From positions 124,001 to 188,000 of the forward strand of contig NZ_JAGYIM010000011.1 of NCBI RefSeq assembly GCF_018402695.1: a stretch of 64,000 nt of DNA, in the 5' to 3' direction. Below the pieces are notes generated by a model. That model worked only from the letters and a program-made list of their open reading frames with translations, did no database searches and was not told the DNA's origin. The position numbers were made by a program, and so were the translations under genes. This DNA comes from Arsukibacterium sp. Lineage in GTDB: Bacteria > Pseudomonadota > Gammaproteobacteria > Enterobacterales > Alteromonadaceae. Below are positions 54,778 to 64,000 of this stretch, piece by piece. Every line of letters begins with the position of its first letter. The first letter of the stretch is position 1.

Positions 54778-55587
54778 ATGTTTGCGGGTATCAGAGAAGA
54801 TATAAAAAGCGTTTTCGACCGCGATCCGGCGGCGCGCAGTACGTTCGAGGTTCTTACTAATTATCCGGGGCTGCATGCGATCTGGTGGCACCGGCTTAAC
54901 CACAGGCTGTGGCAGGCTAATTTTAAGTGGCTGGCTCGCTTTTTAAGTACCATTGCCCGCTGGCTGACTGGGGTGGAAATTCATCCGGGCGCTAAAATTG
55001 GCCGCCGTTTTTTTATTGACCATGGCATGGGCGTGGTTATTGGCGAAACGGCCGAAATAGGTGACGATTGCACGTTGTATCATGGTGTTACCTTAGGCGG
55101 CACCAGCTGGAATCCGGGTAAACGCCATCCTACCCTGGGCAATGGCGTGGTCATTGGTGCTGGCGCTAAAGTACTGGGGCCACTGCAGGTGGGCGAAAAT
55201 GCGCGCATCGGTTCTAATGCCGTGGTGGTGCGTGATGTGCCGGCAGGTGCGACCGTGGTGGGTATTCCGGGCCGGATTGTTGCCAAGGTGGCGGCAGAAG
55301 TCAGCGAGCAGCGCCAGCATCTGGCGAAGAAATTTGGGTTTGATGCTTATGCAGTGTCAGCAGAAAATCCGGATCCGGTGGCCAGCGCTATCGGTACTTT
55401 GCTCGACCACATCCATCTGCTAGATAATAAAGTGGCGGAGCTGTGCAGCAGCGTCAACAGCCTGGGCGGTAACGTTTGTGCTGAAATGCCGGAGTTAGAT
55501 TTGCCAGAAGAAGATTTTAAACGGGCAGAGCAGCAAGCGGCTGAACAGCGGCGGAAAGAAGTGGATGCCTTTGATCCTGGCATTTAA
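54778..55587 (+). CDS. cysE: Serine O-acetyltransferase
   Basis: CysE makes O-acetylserine, the committed step to cysteine. The 269-residue protein has an N-terminal helical domain ([20 protein letters not shown]) and a left-handed beta-helix with hexapeptide repeats ([59 protein letters not shown] with positions 54990-55280). The C-terminus is long and charged rather than the cysteine-synthase-binding ...I end, although it does finish in Ile. AAGGAG precedes ATG 54778. Its location beside iscR suits cysteine supply for IscS. Confidence 0.95.
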   Translation: MFAGIREDIKSVFDRDPAARSTFEVLTNYPGLHAIWWHRLNHRLWQANFKWLARFLSTIARWLTGVEIHPGAKIGRRFFIDHGMGVVIGETAEIGDDCTLYHGVTLGGTSWNPGKRHPTLGNGVVIGAGAKVLGPLQVGENARIGSNAVVVRDVPAGATVVGIPGRIVAKVAAEVSEQRQHLAKKFGFDAYAVSAENPDPVASAIGTLLDHIHLLDNKVAELCSSVNSLGGNVCAEMPELDLPEEDFKRAEQQAAEQRRKEVDAFDPGI

Positions 55588-55629
55588 TTCCGTCAGTGCA
55601 GTGAATACCTGACTATACTGGTAGGATAT

Positions 55630-55654
55630 ATACTTGACTAAAATAGTCAGGATT
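55630..55654. promoter_or_regulatory. Type 1 IscR binding site
   Basis: The 25-bp stretch begins ATACTTGACTAAAATAGTC and fits the type 1 IscR consensus (ATA SYY GACT R WWW Y AGTC RRSTAT) at almost every position. It overlaps the -35 element of the iscR promoter, so [2Fe-2S]-IscR should repress the operon. Confidence 0.9.
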
Positions 55655-55661
55655 GTACAAT
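55634..55661 (+). promoter_or_regulatory. iscR promoter (-35 TTGACT, -10 TACAAT)
   Basis: TTGACT at 55634-55639 and TACAAT at 55656-55661 are spaced by 16 bp, 28 bp before the iscR start. The -35 lies inside the IscR site. Confidence 0.85.
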
Positions 55662-55688
55662 AGCCGCCATGAAGTCAGGGAGCGTGTT

Positions 55689-56171
55689 ATGAGATTAACC
55701 TCGAAAGGTCGCTATGCTGTCACTGCCATGTTGGATGTGGCGCTGCACGCAGGGCAGGGTCCGGTGCCGCTGGCCGATATTTCTGAGCGCCAGGGTATTT
55801 CGTTATCTTATCTTGAACAATTATTCGCCCGCTTGCGTAAACAAGGTTTAGTCAGCAGCGTGCGCGGCCCGGGCGGCGGTTACCAGCTGGGGCTGGCACC
55901 TGAAGCCATTTCAATTTCAGCGGTGATTGCTGCGGTTGATGAATCAGTGGATGCGACACGCTGCCAGGGTAAATCTGATTGTCAGAGTGGTGCTAAATGT
56001 TTAACCCACACTCTGTGGCACGATTTAAGCCACCGGATAGAAGACTTTTTAACTAATATCAGCCTGGCTGCGCTGGTCAGTCAGCAAGATGTGCAAAACA
56101 TTGCCCAGCGGCAAAACAGTCGCAATGTAAAGAATCCTGCAACTGACATTAAAGTCAGTTGCCAGTTGTAA
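55689..56171 (+). CDS. iscR: Fe-S cluster regulator IscR
   Basis: IscR is an Rrf2-family regulator that holds a [2Fe-2S] cluster and represses isc. The 160-residue protein starts [20 protein letters not shown], has a winged helix ([19 protein letters not shown] with [10 protein letters not shown]) and the cluster ligands C-x5-C-x5-C plus His ([16 protein letters not shown]). AGGGAG lies 9 nt before ATG 55689; a longer reading from 55653 would overlap the promoter. First gene of iscRSUA-hscBA-fdx. Confidence 0.98.
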   Translation: MRLTSKGRYAVTAMLDVALHAGQGPVPLADISERQGISLSYLEQLFARLRKQGLVSSVRGPGGGYQLGLAPEAISISAVIAAVDESVDATRCQGKSDCQSGAKCLTHTLWHDLSHRIEDFLTNISLAALVSQQDVQNIAQRQNSRNVKNPATDIKVSCQL

Positions 56172-56190
56172 ACGCATTACGGAGCCAACA

Positions 56191-57405
56191 ATGAAGCTAC
56201 CTATTTATCTGGATTATGCGGCTACCACCCCGGTTGACCCGCGTGTGGCCGAAAAAATGATGCAATATCTGACTATGGATGGCGAATTTGGTAATCCTGC
56301 GTCCCGTTCGCACCGTTTCGGCTGGCAGGCAGAAGAGTCAGTGGAAATTGCCCGCAGTCAGATAGCTGAACTGGTGAACGCTGATCCACGGGAAATTGTG
56401 TTTACCTCTGGTGCCACTGAATCAAACAATCTGGCCATTAAAGGCGCCGCCCAGTTCTACAAGAAAAAGGGCAAGCATTTAATTACCGCCAAAACCGAAC
56501 ATAAAGCGGTTCTCGATACCATGCGCCAGTTGGAGCGTGAAGGTTTCGAAGTGACTTACCTTGACGTGGAAAGCACCGGCCTGGTTGATCTGGCCAAGCT
56601 GGAAGCCGCCATGCGCCCTGAAACTTCAGTGGTTAGCATTATGTTCGTCAATAATGAAATTGGGGTAATTCAGGATATTGCCGCTATTGGTGAACTGTGT
56701 CGCAGCAAAGGTATTGTATTTCACGTCGATGCGGCCCAGGCCACCGGTAAGGTAGACATTGATTTACAGAGCCTGAAAGTCGATTTAATGTCGTTCTCCG
56801 GTCACAAAACTTATGGTCCGAAAGGCATTGGTGCATTGTATGTGCGGCGTAAACCGCGGATCCGTTTAGAAGCACAAACTCATGGTGGCGGCCATGAACG
56901 CGGCATGCGTTCAGGGACTCTGGCACCACATCAGATTGCCGCTATGGGCGAAGCATTCCGGTTAGCCAAAGAAGAAATGGCTGCTGAGCGTGAGCGGATC
57001 ACCGCCTTGCGTGATCGCCTGTGGGATGGCATTAAAGATATTGAGCAAGTGTATCTAAATGGCGGTGGCGCACCGCGTGTGCCGGGCATTACCAATATCA
57101 GCTTTAATTTCGTTGAAGGTGAATCGTTGATCATGGCATTAAAAGATATCGCCGTATCATCGGGTTCAGCCTGTACGTCAGCAAGCTTAGAACCCTCTTA
57201 TGTATTACGGGCGCTGGGATTAAATGATGAGCTGGCACATAGCTCTATCCGGTTCAGTATCGGCCGTTTTACCACGGAAGAACAAATTGACCACACGATA
57301 AAAATTGTCCATCAGGCGATTGATAAATTACGTGAAATGTCGCCGCTATGGGACATGTTCAAAGACGGTATTGATTTAAACACAGTGGCATGGGTTGCGC
57401 ACTAA
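56191..57405 (+). CDS. iscS: Cysteine desulfurase IscS
   Basis: IscS is the PLP enzyme that releases sulfur from cysteine for Fe-S clusters and tRNA thiolation. The 404-residue protein has [45 protein letters not shown], the PLP lysine in [20 protein letters not shown] (split at TYGPK) and the persulfide Cys loop [20 protein letters not shown]. It lies 19 bp after iscR and about 30 bp before iscU. Confidence 0.99.
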   Translation: MKLPIYLDYAATTPVDPRVAEKMMQYLTMDGEFGNPASRSHRFGWQAEESVEIARSQIAELVNADPREIVFTSGATESNNLAIKGAAQFYKKKGKHLITAKTEHKAVLDTMRQLEREGFEVTYLDVESTGLVDLAKLEAAMRPETSVVSIMFVNNEIGVIQDIAAIGELCRSKGIVFHVDAAQATGKVDIDLQSLKVDLMSFSGHKTYGPKGIGALYVRRKPRIRLEAQTHGGGHERGMRSGTLAPHQIAAMGEAFRLAKEEMAAERERITALRDRLWDGIKDIEQVYLNGGGAPRVPGITNISFNFVEGESLIMALKDIAVSSGSACTSASLEPSYVLRALGLNDELAHSSIRFSIGRFTTEEQIDHTIKIVHQAIDKLREMSPLWDMFKDGIDLNTVAWVAH

Positions 57406-57434
57406 GCGCAGTCCGGCCCAACGAGGTAACAATC

Positions 57435-57818
57435 ATGGCTTACAGCAATAAAGTAATCGATCATTATGAAAATCCACGGAACGTGGGTTCTTTCGCCAAA
57501 GATGACCCAAGCATCGCCACGGGTATGGTCGGCGCGCCGGCCTGTGGTGACGTGATGAAACTGCAAATTAAAGTTAATGAGCAGGGCATTATTGAAGATG
57601 CCAAGTTTAAAACTTACGGTTGTGGCAGTGCCATCGCGTCCAGCTCGCTGGTGACCGAGTGGGTAAAAGGCAAAAGCCTGGACGAAGCCCAGCAAATTAA
57701 AAATACGGATATCGCCCACGAACTTGCGCTGCCACCAGTGAAAATTCACTGCTCTATTCTGGCGGAAGATGCCATCAAAGCGGCAATTGCCGATTATAAG
57801 CAAAAGCGCGGAGGTTAA
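57435..57818 (+). CDS. iscU: Fe-S cluster scaffold protein IscU
   Basis: The 127-residue scaffold protein has MAYSNKVIDHYENPRNVGSF, the three ligand cysteines (GAPACGDVMKLQ, YGCGSAIASSSLV, KIHCSILAEDAIKAA) and the HscA-recognition LPPVK. ATG 57435 with GAGGTAAC upstream is the family start. Confidence 0.99.
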   Translation: MAYSNKVIDHYENPRNVGSFAKDDPSIATGMVGAPACGDVMKLQIKVNEQGIIEDAKFKTYGCGSAIASSSLVTEWVKGKSLDEAQQIKNTDIAHELALPPVKIHCSILAEDAIKAAIADYKQKRGG

Positions 57819-57824
57819 CGCGGT

Positions 57825-58148
57825 ATGGCCATATCGATGACCACAGCGGCAGCTGAAAGAGTGCGTAACTTTCTGCAAAACCGCGGTAAAGGCCTGGGTT
57901 TAAGAGTGGGCGTTAAAACCACCGGTTGTTCCGGCCTGGCCTATGTGCTGGAGTTCGTCGATGAGCTGAACGCTGATGATCAGGTGTTTGAAGAGCATGG
58001 TCTTAAACTTATTGTCGACGGTAAAAGCCTGGTGTATATCGACGGTACCCAGCTGGATTTTGTCAAAGAAGGCCTGAATGAAGGTTTTCAGTTTAAGAAT
58101 CCGAACGTTAATGGCGAATGTGGCTGCGGCGAAAGCTTTACCGTTTAA
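57825..58148 (+). CDS. iscA: Fe-S cluster carrier IscA
   Basis: The 107-residue A-type carrier has [19 protein letters not shown], the first ligand Cys in [13 protein letters not shown] and the C-terminal CGCGESF pair. It lies 6 bp after iscU. Confidence 0.98.
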   Translation: MAISMTTAAAERVRNFLQNRGKGLGLRVGVKTTGCSGLAYVLEFVDELNADDQVFEEHGLKLIVDGKSLVYIDGTQLDFVKEGLNEGFQFKNPNVNGECGCGESFTV

Positions 58149-58178
58149 TTTTTCCGACTGCTGTAAGGCCGATATTAG

Positions 58179-58703
58179 ATGAATTATTTTCAGTTGTTTG
58201 ATTTGCCGGCGACTTTCGAGCTGGATTTAACTGAACTCGGTTCGCGCTATCTGGCGTTACAACGCAAATTTCATCCCGACAATTATGCCGCCGCCTCCAA
58301 TCGTGACCGTTTAATGTCGGTGCAGCAAACCGCCAATATTAACGATGCCTACCACAGCCTGAAGCAACCCTTGCTGCGGGCTGAACATTTGCTGGCGTTA
58401 CGTGGCCTGAAAATCAGCCATGAACAGCGCAGCTTCACCGATCCCGTGTTTTTAATGCAGCAAATGGAGTTGCGGGAACAGCTGGAAGAAATCAGCACAA
58501 GTGAAGATCCGGATGACGCCATTATGGCGGTAGAGCAACAATTGCAGCAGCAACGCAAGGTATTGTTGAAACAACTGGCCGCAGCACTTGAGGCCAATAC
58601 GGCTGAGCAGAACCAACAGGCTGCGGAACTGGTGCGTAAACTCAAATTTTTCTTTAAACTGCAGCACGAGCTGGAGTTAATTGAACAGCAATTACAAGAC
58701 TAA
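58179..58703 (+). CDS. hscB: Fe-S assembly co-chaperone HscB
   Basis: HscB is the J-domain partner of HscA that delivers IscU. The 174-residue protein has an N-terminal J domain (MNYFQLFDLPATFELD, RKFHPDNYA with the HPD triad) and a C-terminal helical IscU-binding domain (SLKQPLLRAEHLLALRG; DPVFLMQQMELREQLEE). 30 bp after iscA. Confidence 0.98.
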   Translation: MNYFQLFDLPATFELDLTELGSRYLALQRKFHPDNYAAASNRDRLMSVQQTANINDAYHSLKQPLLRAEHLLALRGLKISHEQRSFTDPVFLMQQMELREQLEEISTSEDPDDAIMAVEQQLQQQRKVLLKQLAAALEANTAEQNQQAAELVRKLKFFFKLQHELELIEQQLQD

Positions 58704-58711
58704 ACTAAGCT

Positions 58712-60568
58712 ATGGCGTTATTACAGATTGCAGAGCCGGGCCAGAGTGCTGCGCCCCATCACCATAAACTGGCTGCCGGTATCGATTTAGGTACTACTAA
58801 TTCATTGGTTGCAGCGGTGCGCAGCGGCCAGGCTAACACCCTGCACAACGCTGCAGGCAATGACATGATCCCCTCAGTAGTGCGGTACGGCCCGGATAAA
58901 ACAGAGGTAGGACAAGACGCTGTCGCCGCCGCCGCGGCTGATGCCAGCAATACTATTTTTTCTATTAAGCGGCTGATGGGTAAAGGCTATGCTGAAACCC
59001 AGCCGCTGGCCGAGCTACTGCCTTATCAGCTCGTTGACCAGGGCGGCCTGGCTGCCGTGGCAACCCGTGCAGGGGTAAAAAACCCGGTTGAAGTATCAGC
59101 TGAAATTCTGGCTACCCTGGCCGATACGGCCAGTCAGGTCCTGGGCGGCGAGTTAAATGGCGTGGTAATTACCGTGCCAGCGTATTTTGATGATGCTCAG
59201 CGTCAGGCCACGAAAGATGCCGCCAGGCTGGCCGGTTTAAATGTGCTGCGCTTACTAAACGAACCGACGGCTGCTGCCCTGGCCTATGGCCTTGATTCCG
59301 GCCAGGAAGGGGTGATTGCCGTTTACGATTTAGGTGGTGGCACCTTTGATATTTCTATATTACGGTTAAAGCGTGGCGTGTTTGAAGTACTGGCAACCGG
59401 CGGTGACTCTGCATTGGGCGGCGATGATTTCGACCAGGCTATTGTCGGTTGGTTACAGCAGCAAAGTGGCCAGCATCAGTTAAGCCATACTGGCCGGCGC
59501 CAATATTTAACGGCAGCCCGTAAGCTGAAAGAGCAGTTAACCGACAACGATACAGCTGATTATTCCTTTATCGCTGATGAGCAGAAGCTATCAGGCACGC
59601 TCAGCCGGGCTGAGTTTGAACAATTGGGTGGTGCACTGGTTAAAAAAACCATTCGCAGTTGCCGTCAGGTGTTGCGTGATGCTGATTTAACACCTGATGA
59701 AGTTGCAAAAGTGGTGATGGTTGGTGGTTCTACCCGGGTGCCTTTAGTACGCAGCCTGGTCGGCCAGTTTTTTGCTACTGAACCGTTAACCTCGATTGAC
59801 CCCGATAAAGTGGTCGCGCTGGGTGCAGCTATCCAGGCCAATGTGCTGGTAGGCAATAAAGCTGAGCACGAAACATTGCTGTTAGATGTTATACCGTTGT
59901 CATTGGGCCTGGAAACCATGGGCGGCCTTACTGAAAAGGTTATTCCGCGTAATACCGTTATTCCGGTCGCCAGGGCGCAGGAATTTACTACCTTTAAAGA
60001 CGGCCAGACTGCCATGGCCATTCATGTGCTGCAAGGCGAGCGCGAACTGGTTGAAGACTGCCGCTCGCTGGCCCGTTTTGAATTGCGTGGTATTCCGCCA
60101 ATGCCTGCTGGTGGTGCCCATATTAAGGTGACTTTTCAGGTTGATGCCGATGGCCTGCTGAATGTCAGTGCTGAAGAAAAATCAACCGGTGTTGCTGCAG
60201 GTATTCAGGTTAAGCCGTCCTATGGTTTGACTGACGATCAGGTGGCAGCGATGATCAGCGGTTCAATGCAGCATGCCCGTCAGGATATGCAACAGCGTTT
60301 ATTGCGTGAGCAACAGGTGGAAGCAGATCGGGTGTTGGAAGCGGTTGGCGCAGCACTGGCACAGGACGGCGTGCTGCTGGATCCTCAGGAGCTTGCAGAA
60401 ATCAAATCGGCACTGGCCACCTTAGCGCAAGTGCGACAGCAGGACGACACGGCAGCAATTAAAGCCGCTATCGAACATACCAATACTTTAACAGATGACT
60501 TTGCTGCCCGGCGAATGGATAAATCAATCCGGCAGGCCCTGCAGGGCCATAAAGTTGACGAGGTTTAA
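58712..60568 (+). CDS. hscA: Fe-S assembly Hsp70 chaperone HscA
   Basis: Specialised Hsp70 that uses ATP to drive cluster transfer from IscU. The 618-residue protein has [62 protein letters not shown] and [13 protein letters not shown] in the ATPase domain, then a substrate-binding domain. It lies 8 bp after hscB and 2 bp before fdx. Confidence 0.98.
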   Translation: MALLQIAEPGQSAAPHHHKLAAGIDLGTTNSLVAAVRSGQANTLHNAAGNDMIPSVVRYGPDKTEVGQDAVAAAAADASNTIFSIKRLMGKGYAETQPLAELLPYQLVDQGGLAAVATRAGVKNPVEVSAEILATLADTASQVLGGELNGVVITVPAYFDDAQRQATKDAARLAGLNVLRLLNEPTAAALAYGLDSGQEGVIAVYDLGGGTFDISILRLKRGVFEVLATGGDSALGGDDFDQAIVGWLQQQSGQHQLSHTGRRQYLTAARKLKEQLTDNDTADYSFIADEQKLSGTLSRAEFEQLGGALVKKTIRSCRQVLRDADLTPDEVAKVVMVGGSTRVPLVRSLVGQFFATEPLTSIDPDKVVALGAAIQANVLVGNKAEHETLLLDVIPLSLGLETMGGLTEKVIPRNTVIPVARAQEFTTFKDGQTAMAIHVLQGERELVEDCRSLARFELRGIPPMPAGGAHIKVTFQVDADGLLNVSAEEKSTGVAAGIQVKPSYGLTDDQVAAMISGSMQHARQDMQQRLLREQQVEADRVLEAVGAALAQDGVLLDPQELAEIKSALATLAQVRQQDDTAAIKAAIEHTNTLTDDFAARRMDKSIRQALQGHKVDEV

Positions 60569-60570
60569 TT

Positions 60571-60909
60571 ATGCCAAAGATTGTATTTTTACCCCATGCT
60601 GAATTGTGCCCGCAAGGCGCAGCGCTGGATGCCAATACCGGCGACACTGTGCTGGATGTAGCGCTAAAAAATGGCATCGCCATTGAGCATGCCTGTGAAA
60701 AATCCTGCGCCTGTACTACCTGCCATGTCATTGTCCGCGAAGGCTTTTATTCACTGAACGAAAGTGATGAGCTGGAAGACGACATGCTGGATAAAGCCTG
60801 GGGGCTGGAGCCGGAATCACGCTTGGGCTGTCAGGCCCGGATTGCCGATGAGGATTTGGTGGTAGAAATCCCGAAATATACCGTCAATATGGTTAGTGAA
60901 GGCCACTAG
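60571..60909 (+). CDS. fdx: [2Fe-2S] ferredoxin of the isc operon
   Basis: Adrenodoxin-type ferredoxin that supplies electrons to Fe-S assembly. The 112-residue protein has the cluster ligands C-x5-C-x2-C in HACEKSCACTTCHV and the fourth Cys in RLGCQARI. It is the last isc gene here: iscX, which follows fdx in E. coli, is absent and ndk comes next. Confidence 0.98.
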   Translation: MPKIVFLPHAELCPQGAALDANTGDTVLDVALKNGIAIEHACEKSCACTTCHVIVREGFYSLNESDELEDDMLDKAWGLEPESRLGCQARIADEDLVVEIPKYTVNMVSEGH

Positions 60910-60951
60910 TCTGGCATATCTGCCACTGTAGGTTTTTTCTGGCAATTAGCG

Positions 60952-60957
60952 TATAAT
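60952..60957 (+). promoter_or_regulatory. Candidate -10 element for ndk
   Basis: A perfect TATAAT lies 44 bp before the ndk start in the fdx-ndk spacer. I see no good -35 at the usual distance, so only the -10 is proposed. Confidence 0.45.
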
Positions 60958-61000
60958 TTGCCGCCTTAAAATTTTAACCCTTTAATGACAGGAGCCTGAC

Positions 61001-61432
61001 ATGGCCTTAGAACGTACTTTTTCAATCATCAAACCTGATGCAGTAGCCAAGAACCTGATCGGTGCTATTTATCACCGTTTCGAATCTGCCGGCCTTAAGA
61101 TTGTCGCCTCTAAAATGCTACACTTAAGCCAGGAGCAAGCTGAAGGTTTTTATGGCGAGCACAAAGAGCGTCCGTTCTTCAAAGCGCTGGTAAGCTTTAT
61201 GACGTCAGGCCCGGTTATGGTTCAGGTGTTAGAGGGTGAAGATGCTGTACGGAAAAACCGTGAAATAATGGGTGCGACCAACCCGAAAGATGCCTTAGCC
61301 GGCACTTTACGCGCAGATTACGCTGACAGTATTGATGAAAACGCGGTACATGGCTCTGATGCAGCAGCATCTGCCGCCCGTGAAATTGCCTTCTTTTTCA
61401 CTGAAGCTGAGCTGTGCAGCCGTACCCGTTAA
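61001..61432 (+). CDS. ndk: Nucleoside diphosphate kinase
   Basis: Balances NTP pools by phosphate transfer through a phosphohistidine. The 143-residue protein has [50 protein letters not shown] and the active-site His in [21 protein letters not shown] precedes the ATG. It is followed by a terminator. Confidence 0.99.
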   Translation: MALERTFSIIKPDAVAKNLIGAIYHRFESAGLKIVASKMLHLSQEQAEGFYGEHKERPFFKALVSFMTSGPVMVQVLEGEDAVRKNREIMGATNPKDALAGTLRADYADSIDENAVHGSDAAASAAREIAFFFTEAELCSRTR

Positions 61433-61456
61433 TTCGGATATGTGTTGGCTGAAGGG

Positions 61457-61482
61457 AAGGGGGCGTTAGCCCCTTTTCTGTC
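61457..61482 (+). terminator. Intrinsic terminator after ndk
   Basis: A stem AAGGGGGC / GCCCCTTT (one G-T pair) with a GTTA loop, followed by a T-rich stretch (TTTTCTGTCTT), 25 bp after the ndk stop. Confidence 0.8.
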
Positions 61483-61549
61483 TTAGTAAGAGCCAGAATT
61501 AAGTAGTAACAGTGAGTTATTGATAGGTGTCAGCAGGAGTCATCAGGGT

Positions 61550-62677
61550 ATGAACAAGCCGGTAAACCAGGTAAATTTGTTAGATTTTACCCGTGCGCAA
61601 ATGCAGGAATTCTTTGTGTCGTTGGGTGAAAAACCATTTCGGGCCGATCAGGTGATGAAATGGATTTACCATTTCTGCGTTGATGACTTCGACAAAATGA
61701 CCAATATCAATAAAACATTGCGCGACAAGTTAAAAACACTTGCCGTTATTGCCGCGCCTGTCGTGGTAACCCGCCAGGACAGCAGTGATGGCACTATTAA
61801 GTTTGTGATGGGCCTTGCCGGTGGGCAGGAAGTGGAAACTGTCTGGATCCCGGAAAAAGACCGGCGCACCTTGTGTGTATCTTCCCAGGTGGGCTGTGCG
61901 CTGGACTGTACGTTTTGTTCTACCGCGCAGCAGGGTTTTAACCGCAATCTCAGTGTCAGTGAAATTATCGGTCAGGTGTGGCGGGTGGCTCAGATTATTG
62001 GCAGTTACGGTGATACCGGCGAAAAGCCTGTTACTAATGTGGTAATGATGGGCATGGGTGAGCCGTTGTTAAACCTGAACAATGTGGTACCGGCAATGGA
62101 ACTGATGCTGGAAGATTACGGTTTTGGCTTATCAAAACGCCGGGTGACTTTAAGTACTTCTGGCGTCGTGCCGGCGCTGGATTTATTACGCGAGCGGATT
62201 GATGTGGCATTGGCTATCTCCTTACATGCACCAAATAATGCCCTGCGGGATGAGCTGGTGCCGGTCAATAAAAAATATCCGATGGAGCAGTTTTTAGCGG
62301 CTTCGCGTCGTTATGTCGAGAACTCTAAGGCCAATGATAAGGTCACAGTAGAGTATGTTATGCTCGACGGCATCAACGACAGTATGGAACAGGCGCATGA
62401 GTTAGCGCAGGCATTGCAAGATACGCCGGCAAAGATTAATCTTATCCCCTTTAATCCGTATCCTGGTTCACCCTATAAAAGGTCGAGCAATTCTCGGATT
62501 GACCGTTTTAACAAGGTGTTACAACAACACGGTTTTACTGTTATGGTACGGAAGACGCGGGGCGATGATATCGATGCCGCCTGTGGCCAGCTGGTAGGCG
62601 ATGTGATTGATCGAACCAAGAGATTGATAAAGAAGCAGCAGAAAGGCCAGCCTATTCTGGTTAAAACGCTGCCGTAA
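61550..62677 (+). CDS. rlmN: 23S rRNA/tRNA adenine-C2 methyltransferase RlmN
   Basis: A radical-SAM enzyme that methylates A2503 of 23S rRNA and A37 of some tRNAs. The 375-residue protein (ATG 61550 with AGGAG upstream; an earlier reading from 61520 is unlikely) has the cluster motif CALDCTFCS (C-x3-C-x2-C), [26 protein letters not shown] and a conserved C-terminal [16 protein letters not shown] with the methyl-carrying cysteine. pilF follows, as in most gammaproteobacteria. Confidence 0.98.
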   Translation: MNKPVNQVNLLDFTRAQMQEFFVSLGEKPFRADQVMKWIYHFCVDDFDKMTNINKTLRDKLKTLAVIAAPVVVTRQDSSDGTIKFVMGLAGGQEVETVWIPEKDRRTLCVSSQVGCALDCTFCSTAQQGFNRNLSVSEIIGQVWRVAQIIGSYGDTGEKPVTNVVMMGMGEPLLNLNNVVPAMELMLEDYGFGLSKRRVTLSTSGVVPALDLLRERIDVALAISLHAPNNALRDELVPVNKKYPMEQFLAASRRYVENSKANDKVTVEYVMLDGINDSMEQAHELAQALQDTPAKINLIPFNPYPGSPYKRSSNSRIDRFNKVLQQHGFTVMVRKTRGDDIDAACGQLVGDVIDRTKRLIKKQQKGQPILVKTLP

Positions 62678-62698
62678 CCCAAGGGATGACCAGTGGTA

Positions 62699-64000
62699 AT
62701 GCAGAAATTTTCGGTAGGGCTTGCACTCTGTGTGTCGTTAACCCTGACAGCGTGTGTATCTCAAAGCAGTTATGTCGGCTCTGACCGTCAGGTTGGTGAG
62801 CGTACGCTTGATAATACTGAAGCTGCCCGTACCCGAATTTCTCTGGGTTTAAATTATTTGCGCCGGGGTGATACCACCCAGGCTAAATACAATTTAGAGC
62901 GCGCCAAAGCGTTTGCGCCAGATTTGCCTGAAGTGTATAACGCCCTGGCGTTTTACTATCAGAGTGTTGGCGAGCAGGTTCAGGCAGAAGAAGCCTACAA
63001 GCAGGCGCTCAATAAAGACAGCGACAACGCTGACGCTTACAACAACTATGGCGCTTTTTTGTGTCAGGTTGGCAAATATGATGAAGCGGAAGAGCTACTG
63101 TTAAAAGCGATTTCGCGGCCTGGGTATATCCGGGTAGCAGAGAGCTATGAAAACCTGGCGCTGTGTCAGCTGGACCAGCATGGCTTTACCAAAGCCAAAA
63201 CCTTTCTTGAATCTTCAGTATCACATAATGCTACCCGCATCAGTTCACTGATTAATTTAGCTGCGCTCAATTATGCGATGGGCGATAATGTTGGCGCCAA
63301 GGCGTCACTGCAAAAGATTCAGCGTTTGGGCCGCGTGTCAGCGCGCAGCACCTTGTTAAATTACCTGGTGGCAGAAAAGCAGGGCGATGTCAGCACCATG
63401 AAACACGCTGAGCAATTATTGCTGACGTTATATATCGATACGCCGGAAGCCCGCTTACTATTGCAGCAACGGTTGCTGGAAAGCGAGTTTGAACAATTAC
63501 GTGAGCAGTATAAATTGAGCCTGATGGCCAATATTGTGCTGCCAGACCGTTCGGCAACAGAGGTAGCGCCAAGCGCACCGGTTGCAAACCCAAAATTAAA
63601 AGTTGTCAGGCGAAAAACGGCGGAGCCGGTAGCTAATGAGCCAGACCCGTCTGCGCAGACCTTACCCCAGGTCGGCCAACAGGTAACAGATAGTGCGCAG
63701 CAAATAACAACGGGAGCGGCAACGAGTGCCAGTTCGGTAAGCAGTCAGGCCATTGCCGGTGCTCTGGCAGGCAGCCAGTTACCGACACAAGACGAAGCGG
63801 CAGTTCTTGCACAGCGACAACAGGCAGAGCAGCAAGCTGCAGAACGGCAGGCTGCGGCCGAAGCACTGGCTGCCAGCCAACTTGCTGAGCAGCAGGCAGC
63901 GGAGCAACAAGCCGCAGACGACGCATTGGCGGCCAGAGAATTAGAAGAGCAACAGGCAGCAGCTGATGCATTGGCGGCCAGGCAACTAGAAGAGGAACAG
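62699..64000 (+). CDS. pilF: Type IV pilus biogenesis/stability lipoprotein PilF (PilW) with a repeat extension, partial
   Basis: The frame is open from ATG 62699 (or GTG 62693, which has the better spacing from AAGGGA) to the window end, at least 434 codons. It has a lipoprotein signal (lipobox LTAC, Cys near 19) and TPR repeats over about residues 40-260 (TRISLGLNYLRRGDTTQAKY, NALAFYYQSVGEQVQAEEAY, DAYNNYGAFLCQVGKYDEAE). PilF helps the PilQ secretin assemble. Known members end near 250 aa; this one continues with a Pro/Ser/Thr-rich linker (about 275-360) and an Ala/Gln/Glu repeat tail. The start of rodZ, expected next, is not reached. Confidence 0.88.
   Translation, partial: MQKFSVGLALCVSLTLTACVSQSSYVGSDRQVGERTLDNTEAARTRISLGLNYLRRGDTTQAKYNLERAKAFAPDLPEVYNALAFYYQSVGEQVQAEEAYKQALNKDSDNADAYNNYGAFLCQVGKYDEAEELLLKAISRPGYIRVAESYENLALCQLDQHGFTKAKTFLESSVSHNATRISSLINLAALNYAMGDNVGAKASLQKIQRLGRVSARSTLLNYLVAEKQGDVSTMKHAEQLLLTLYIDTPEARLLLQQRLLESEFEQLREQYKLSLMANIVLPDRSATEVAPSAPVANPKLKVVRRKTAEPVANEPDPSAQTLPQVGQQVTDSAQQITTGAATSASSVSSQAIAGALAGSQLPTQDEAAVLAQRQQAEQQAAERQAAAEALAASQLAEQQAAEQQAADDALAARELEEQQAAADALAARQLEEEQ
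63824..64000 (+). repeat. Degenerate 60/45-nt repeats in the pilF tail
   Basis: Two 20-codon units (63824-63883, 63884-63943), one 15-codon unit (63944-63988) and the start of a fourth share the pattern AEQQAA...DALAARELE. The last two are closest in DNA sequence. The array runs off the window end. It predicts a long, charged helix or coiled coil, like the middle part of TolA. Confidence 0.75.

Noticed and set aside
63633-63971. 112-codon minus-strand frame at the window end
   Set aside because: Antisense to the pilF repeat tail; Leu/Pro-rich translation reflects the repeat.

Overview
This 64 kb window is chromosomal DNA from a gammaproteobacterium. Gene content and order (hslVU-ftsN-priA-rpmE, metJ/metBLF, argCBFGH, pilMNOPQ-aroKB-damX-dam, trpS, pabA, astCAD-yhfA-speD-prkB, iscRSUA-hscBA-fdx, ndk-rlmN-pilF) fit the Alteromonadales and neighbouring marine or aquatic groups. 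A Rheinheimera/Alishewanella/Arsukibacterium-like host is my best guess, from memory of family resemblance only. Base composition looks even (GC near one half by eye). I see no phage, transposase, integron, CRISPR array, tRNA or rRNA gene. This is core genome with a few accessory insertions.

Layout. 1-4.1 kb: hslU (cut by the window edge), hslV, ftsN and priA on the minus strand, then rpmE on plus. 4.1-10.2 kb: an accessory stretch with a Sel1-repeat exported protein, a short malic enzyme, a DUF805 membrane protein, a GlgC-like protein that has lost its C-terminal domain, a short-chain dehydrogenase and a multi-spanning membrane protein. 10.3-12.1 kb: a NarL-type histidine kinase/response regulator pair. 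12.2-17.4 kb: metJ and divergent metB-metL-metF with MET boxes between. 17.4-20.3 kb: a large beta-propeller sensor diguanylate cyclase. 20.4-25.9 kb: argCBFGH preceded by two ARG-box-like sites. 26.0-28.6 kb: mrcA (PBP1a), divergent from pilMNOPQ (28.8-33.7 kb), then aroK, aroB, damX and dam (to 37.9 kb). 37.8-39.1 kb: a minus-strand island (DUF2970 protein, small exported protein, TorF-type porin). 39.3-42.8 kb: rpe, trpS, pabA and an HDOD protein. 43.1-47.0 kb: astC, astA, astD. 47.0-49.7 kb: a small conserved protein, yhfA, speD and convergent prkB. 49.9-53.8 kb: an extracellular-nuclease-like lipoprotein, purD and an exported methyltransferase-like protein. 54.0-60.9 kb: trmJ, cysE and the isc operon. 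61.0-64.0 kb: ndk, rlmN and pilF, which runs off the end.

How the genes work together. Several complete modules are present: transsulfuration-type methionine synthesis with its repressor; arginine synthesis from acetylglutamate onward; part of the AST arginine-degradation route; the inner-membrane and secretin part of type IV pili, plus PilF, which helps the secretin assemble; shikimate steps next to DamX/Dam; and housekeeping Fe-S cluster assembly with a near-perfect IscR site, fed with cysteine by the adjacent cysE.

I did not find a convincing new multi-gene system. Points that deserve a second look: an in-register 18-nt repeat array in damX; an Ala/Gln/Glu repeat extension on PilF; loss of crp, gph and iscX from their usual slots; a degenerate GlgC paralogue; a SAM-methyltransferase fold behind a signal peptide; a distant plus-strand terminator after dam that implies antisense transcription; and a TTG start for speD.
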